Assembly (NCBI GenBank): GCA_003342895.1
Contig: PTFA01000028.1
Location: forward strand, 4,486,433 to 4,550,432
Direction of reading: 5' to 3'
From: Casuarius casuarius
Lineage: Eukaryota; Chordata; Aves; Casuariiformes; Casuariidae
DNA length: 64,000 bases
Shown here: positions 62,101 to 64,000 of the stretch, piece after piece
How the letters are laid out: each line of letters starts with the position of its first letter
Position numbering within the stretch: position 1 is the stretch's first letter
The notes under the pieces: model-generated
Told to the model about the DNA's origin: nothing
Database searches by the model: none
What the model saw: only the letters and a program-made list of their open reading frames with translations
Made by a program: the position numbers and the translations under genes

Positions 62101-64000
62101 CCTACATTCAACTCACTTAAGGGGGATTAGTTGGATACTTTAGAATTTTTAGTTCTGTTCCAATTTCTTTTTGTAGTGGTAGGTCAAAATTTTTTGAAGA
62201 GAATTATTAAAATTATCTGCTGCAAGAGGAAAACTTTTAAATATGTTAACTTGAAAAAGTTAAGGAAAAAAAGGGGGGAGGGGACTTTTTTAAAAAAAGT
62301 GACTCCACAACATGGCATAAATAATAATACAATCCTTGGACTAATAACTAGATTCAGGGTTTTCATGCAGGTTGAAGAAAAGTCTGTGTGCAAGGGTGAT
62401 GATTATTTAGTTCTAATTGCATGAATGGGACCTTGAGAAATATACAGCAAAAGTGATATATGGGACTTTCAGAAATATATAGCAAAATTGTTATGTCAAA
62501 GCCTACTGGCTGCATCAATGACACTTTTTTCCATAAATGATTTTTACAAGTCTATATTAGACAATATTTTAAAATACTGTTCATAAACTTTATTCCAATG
62601 TTCTTATGGGAATTCACTTCTGCTGTCATCTTTTCCATTGTAGATGCATCCTAGGTACTTCCCTAAGAGGGACTAGGCTTTTGTAGTAGTATTTCCCATG
62701 GAACTCTCAAAGCAGTGATTCTTTTTTTTTTTATTATTATTATTATTTTTAATCATGTGTAGTTTACTTTTTGCTGATATTCATCCCATCTTTAGGTACG
62801 TCAGTTGACAGAAACCATGGCTAATCTGAAGATTTCTTCTTTTGGATTGGCAGCTTCTGGTGAAGGTAGAGTTGAGACACCAAACACATTAGTCTGTGGA
62901 TGTTTACCTTTAACCTTGATTATATTTACTTAAAAAAAAAAAAAAAAAATAGTACCTGATAGTTAATGTTTAGATACCTATTTACATAGAAGAGTTACTA
63001 AACTTTTTGCTGGTTTTTGGTTGAAATCAGTTCATCTGAGTAGTTTCAGATATATTTGAAATAATGTATGAGTAAAACATCTGAAGAAAACTTTGATGGC
63101 ACTCTGTAATATTTGGGAAAAGGTATATTTAGCTTATTGTAGTAATATCAAGTGTCTTGACTGATCACTTTACATGCTCTTTAGATGAGGCAAATTTGTG
63201 CTTGTATTTCGGTACTGCCTGCCGATTGATAAAATGGCTTCTTTATGGGAGACGGGTTTTACTCTATTATAGCTTTTAATCAGTTTTTTTGCATTAGAAA
63301 TTCCAGTATTGTGTAGGCTGGAAGACTAACTGGAGTGCTTGTAAAATAGTGCTATCATACAAGTGAAAGACTCATTTGAAACTCTTAGAAAGTGTTTCTT
63401 TAGTAACATACTTAGTTTCAGACTAATATTTCAAATTGAGAAATTCAGTGCTAAAGATTTAACATTTGGCCCTTTCAATGAGAGTGTTAAGTACCAATGT
63501 TATATTCAATTAAATCATCTGCTGAACTTCCAGCAAAATCAAGAAGCAACAGACTTGACATTTCTGAAGAGTTGCTTATATATAGATTTTGTGTAAATTC
63601 AGTTGACTAGATAACAATATAGTTGAATCAGTGCATTTGCTGGAACTGAGCCAATTATGCTGATAATTTTAAAGTTCTAATGTGTAGACATGCTAAGAGT
63701 TGCATGAAAATGTGTGTAGATCAGGCGTGATACAGAAAAACAAACATGAAGGTGTTCTGAAAGAATGTTTGGGTTTTGCTCTGCTGCAGAAAAGCAAGAA
63801 GTTAACAAAATTCAAAATATTTTAAGCATTTTTAAAACACTTCAGTTATGATTATTCATGTATATATTTAAGTAGGCCAATCTGCACTTCAGAATGTCTT
63901 TGAGTACTTCGTGACCTATTCTTTGTAAAGCAAAACCATCAATTCCTGTCATATGACAATGATTTGTAATTCTTAAAAAATCCGCACTTTATGGGATACA
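52962..64000 (+). CDS. AGGF1: Angiogenic factor with G-patch and FHA domains 1, 5' part
   Basis: AGGF1 (VG5Q) is an angiogenic factor. It is found in the nucleus and cytoplasm, can be secreted, and is reported to bind TWEAK. Supported coding exons are 52962-53132, 53960-54062, 55052-55254, 56605-56751 and 58087-58275 (271 codons), all GT-AG with matching phases 0, 1, 0, 0, 0. Residues about 7-75 form a coiled coil (RTERLYREA, then VEELTKEV). VEVQTDDYAAWS and the DYYYYENYYN tract match human. Residues about 187-232 are the OCRE domain with YDENTGLYYDHSTGFYY and YYDPATGIYYYCDVESGRY. A lysine-rich KDKKVKKKRKDP follows. The frame is open upstream of the ATG, so the start rests on alignment with human MASEAPSPP. 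The N-terminus is shorter than human by about a dozen residues. FHA and G-patch exons lie outside the window. Confidence 0.93.
53133..53959 (+). other. AGGF1: AGGF1 intron 1
   Basis: The first 300 bases belong to the CpG island; the rest is AT-rich. No other feature is seen. Confidence 0.75.
53960..54062 (+). CDS. AGGF1: AGGF1 coding exon 2
   Basis: Codes residues 58-91 and the first base of D92, continuing the coiled coil (VEELTKEVHNRKRKEK) into the conserved VEVQTDDYAAWS. The acceptor is TTTCAG|GTTGAA and the donor ACAG|GTAGAG, phase 1. Confidence 0.92.
54063..55051 (+). other. AGGF1: AGGF1 intron 2
   Basis: About 1 kb of AT-rich intron with no repeat or extra exon recognised. Confidence 0.75.
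55052..55254 (+). CDS. AGGF1: AGGF1 coding exon 3
   Basis: Codes residues 92-159: the tyrosine-rich start YYYYENYYNTDT, then a fast-evolving acidic stretch ending NSQ, which aligns with human ASNSQ. The acceptor is CCTGCAG|ATTAT. The donor inferred from alignment and phase is CAG|GTTATA, weak at positions +3 to +6. If it is not used, the frame reads 17 more codons to a stop at 55303-55305. Confidence 0.85.
55255..56604 (+). other. AGGF1: AGGF1 intron 3
   Basis: About 1.35 kb of AT-rich intron. Human has a few more residues at this junction, but I found no small exon here that would supply them. Confidence 0.7.
56605..56751 (+). CDS. AGGF1: AGGF1 coding exon 4 (OCRE, first half)
   Basis: Codes residues 160-208. 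SLAESLRAAAEAAVSQTGF is identical to human, followed by the first OCRE repeats (YDENTGLYYD, HSTGFYYNS). The acceptor is GTCTTAG|GAAGC and the donor TCG|GTAAAT, phase 0. Confidence 0.95.
56752..58086 (+). other. AGGF1: AGGF1 intron 4
   Basis: About 1.3 kb and AT-rich. A low-complexity TATA/GATA-type stretch lies at about 57352-57420 and a 13-base A run near 57495. No extra exon is seen. Confidence 0.7.
58087..58275 (+). CDS. AGGF1: AGGF1 coding exon 5 (OCRE, second half)
   Basis: Codes residues 209-271. ENQLYYDPATGIYYYCDVES completes the OCRE domain, followed by GRYQFHSRVDLQ and the basic KDKKVKKKRKDP. The acceptor is TTCTAAAG|GAAAAT and the donor AAG|GTAACT, phase 0. Confidence 0.95.
59205..59270. 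repeat. Perfect 33-bp tandem duplication
   Basis: A 33-base unit beginning AGCTTGCAAGGGCTCCTCAG occurs twice without a mismatch (59205-59237 and 59238-59270). Identity of the copies suggests a recent event. It lies deep in AGGF1 intron 5. Confidence 0.9.
62721..62750. repeat. T run with TTA microsatellite
   Basis: A T run is followed by about six TTA/ATT units and a final T run. It ends about 45 bases before the acceptor of the candidate exon at 62796 and could add to its pyrimidine tract. Confidence 0.8.
62796..62865 (+). CDS. Candidate extra AGGF1 exon, uncertain
   Basis: The 70-base segment lies between an acceptor (CCATCTTTAG|GTACG) and a donor (GAAG|GTAGAG). It is open in the phase left by exon 5 and would read VRQLTETMANLKISSFGLAA then SGE. 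It has no clear match to human AGGF1. At 70 bases it would also shift the frame of a phase-0 downstream exon. It is therefore a chance open segment, an alternative or poison exon, or a lineage-specific exon followed by a phase-1 acceptor. Confidence 0.3.
62932..62949. repeat. Poly(A) run, 18 bases
   Basis: Eighteen consecutive A in AGGF1 intron 5. No element body is recognised upstream. Confidence 0.85.

Larger units (their letters stand above)
58276..64000 (+). other. AGGF1: AGGF1 intron 5 (at least most of it), open at window end
   Basis: More than 5.7 kb, AT-rich, without the exon that in human follows EEK (DLNSEDQ and onward). It holds a perfect 33-bp tandem duplication at 59205, an imperfect 35-bp duplication near 62423-62490, a T/TTA repeat at 62721-62750, an 18-base A run at 62932, and one candidate small exon at 62796-62865. 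Confidence 0.7.

Noticed and set aside
63363..63596. 77-codon open frame near the window end as a later AGGF1 exon
   Set aside because: Its sequence does not resemble the acidic region, FHA or G-patch of AGGF1, and no convincing acceptor fits its start.

Overview
This is a vertebrate nuclear window and most likely avian. It has spliced genes with GT-AG introns, CpG-rich patches on an AT-rich background, very few interspersed repeats, and one clear 3' end of a CR1 retroposon. CR1 is the dominant LINE family of birds and other sauropsids. The species cannot be read from the sequence. The two genes present are neighbours on human 5q13, a region that is Z-linked in chicken, so Z linkage is a reasonable inference and is not something seen directly.

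Layout. Positions 1-11,744 hold no recognisable gene, only simple runs, possible regulatory motifs and a GC-rich stretch. Positions 11,745-21,270 hold the complete CRHBP gene (corticotropin-releasing hormone binding protein) on the + strand. It has a TATA box, seven coding exons, a 322-residue product and several poly(A) signals. Positions 20.7-52.3 kb are a roughly 31 kb intergenic stretch with no gene I can name. It contains two orphan CpG-rich islands, a CR1 fragment, a MIR-like SINE relic and a cluster of homeodomain-type TAATTA sites. Positions 52.3-53.4 kb are a CpG-island promoter, and 52,962 to the window end is the 5' part of AGGF1 (angiogenic factor with G-patch and FHA domains 1) on the + strand. 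Its first five coding exons (271 residues) cover the coiled coil and the OCRE domain. The FHA and G-patch exons must lie beyond position 64,000.

The two genes are not functionally coupled. CRHBP is a secreted stress-hormone binding protein driven by a TATA promoter, as expected for regulated expression. AGGF1 is a broadly expressed angiogenic and nuclear protein with a CpG-island promoter. Their adjacency and shared orientation match the ancestral amniote order. I found no new multi-gene system. The points most worth a second look are a frame-shifting candidate exon in AGGF1 intron 5, an X-box plus CRE/ETS promoter with an 18-bp tandem repeat at AGGF1, and the orphan CpG islands between the genes.
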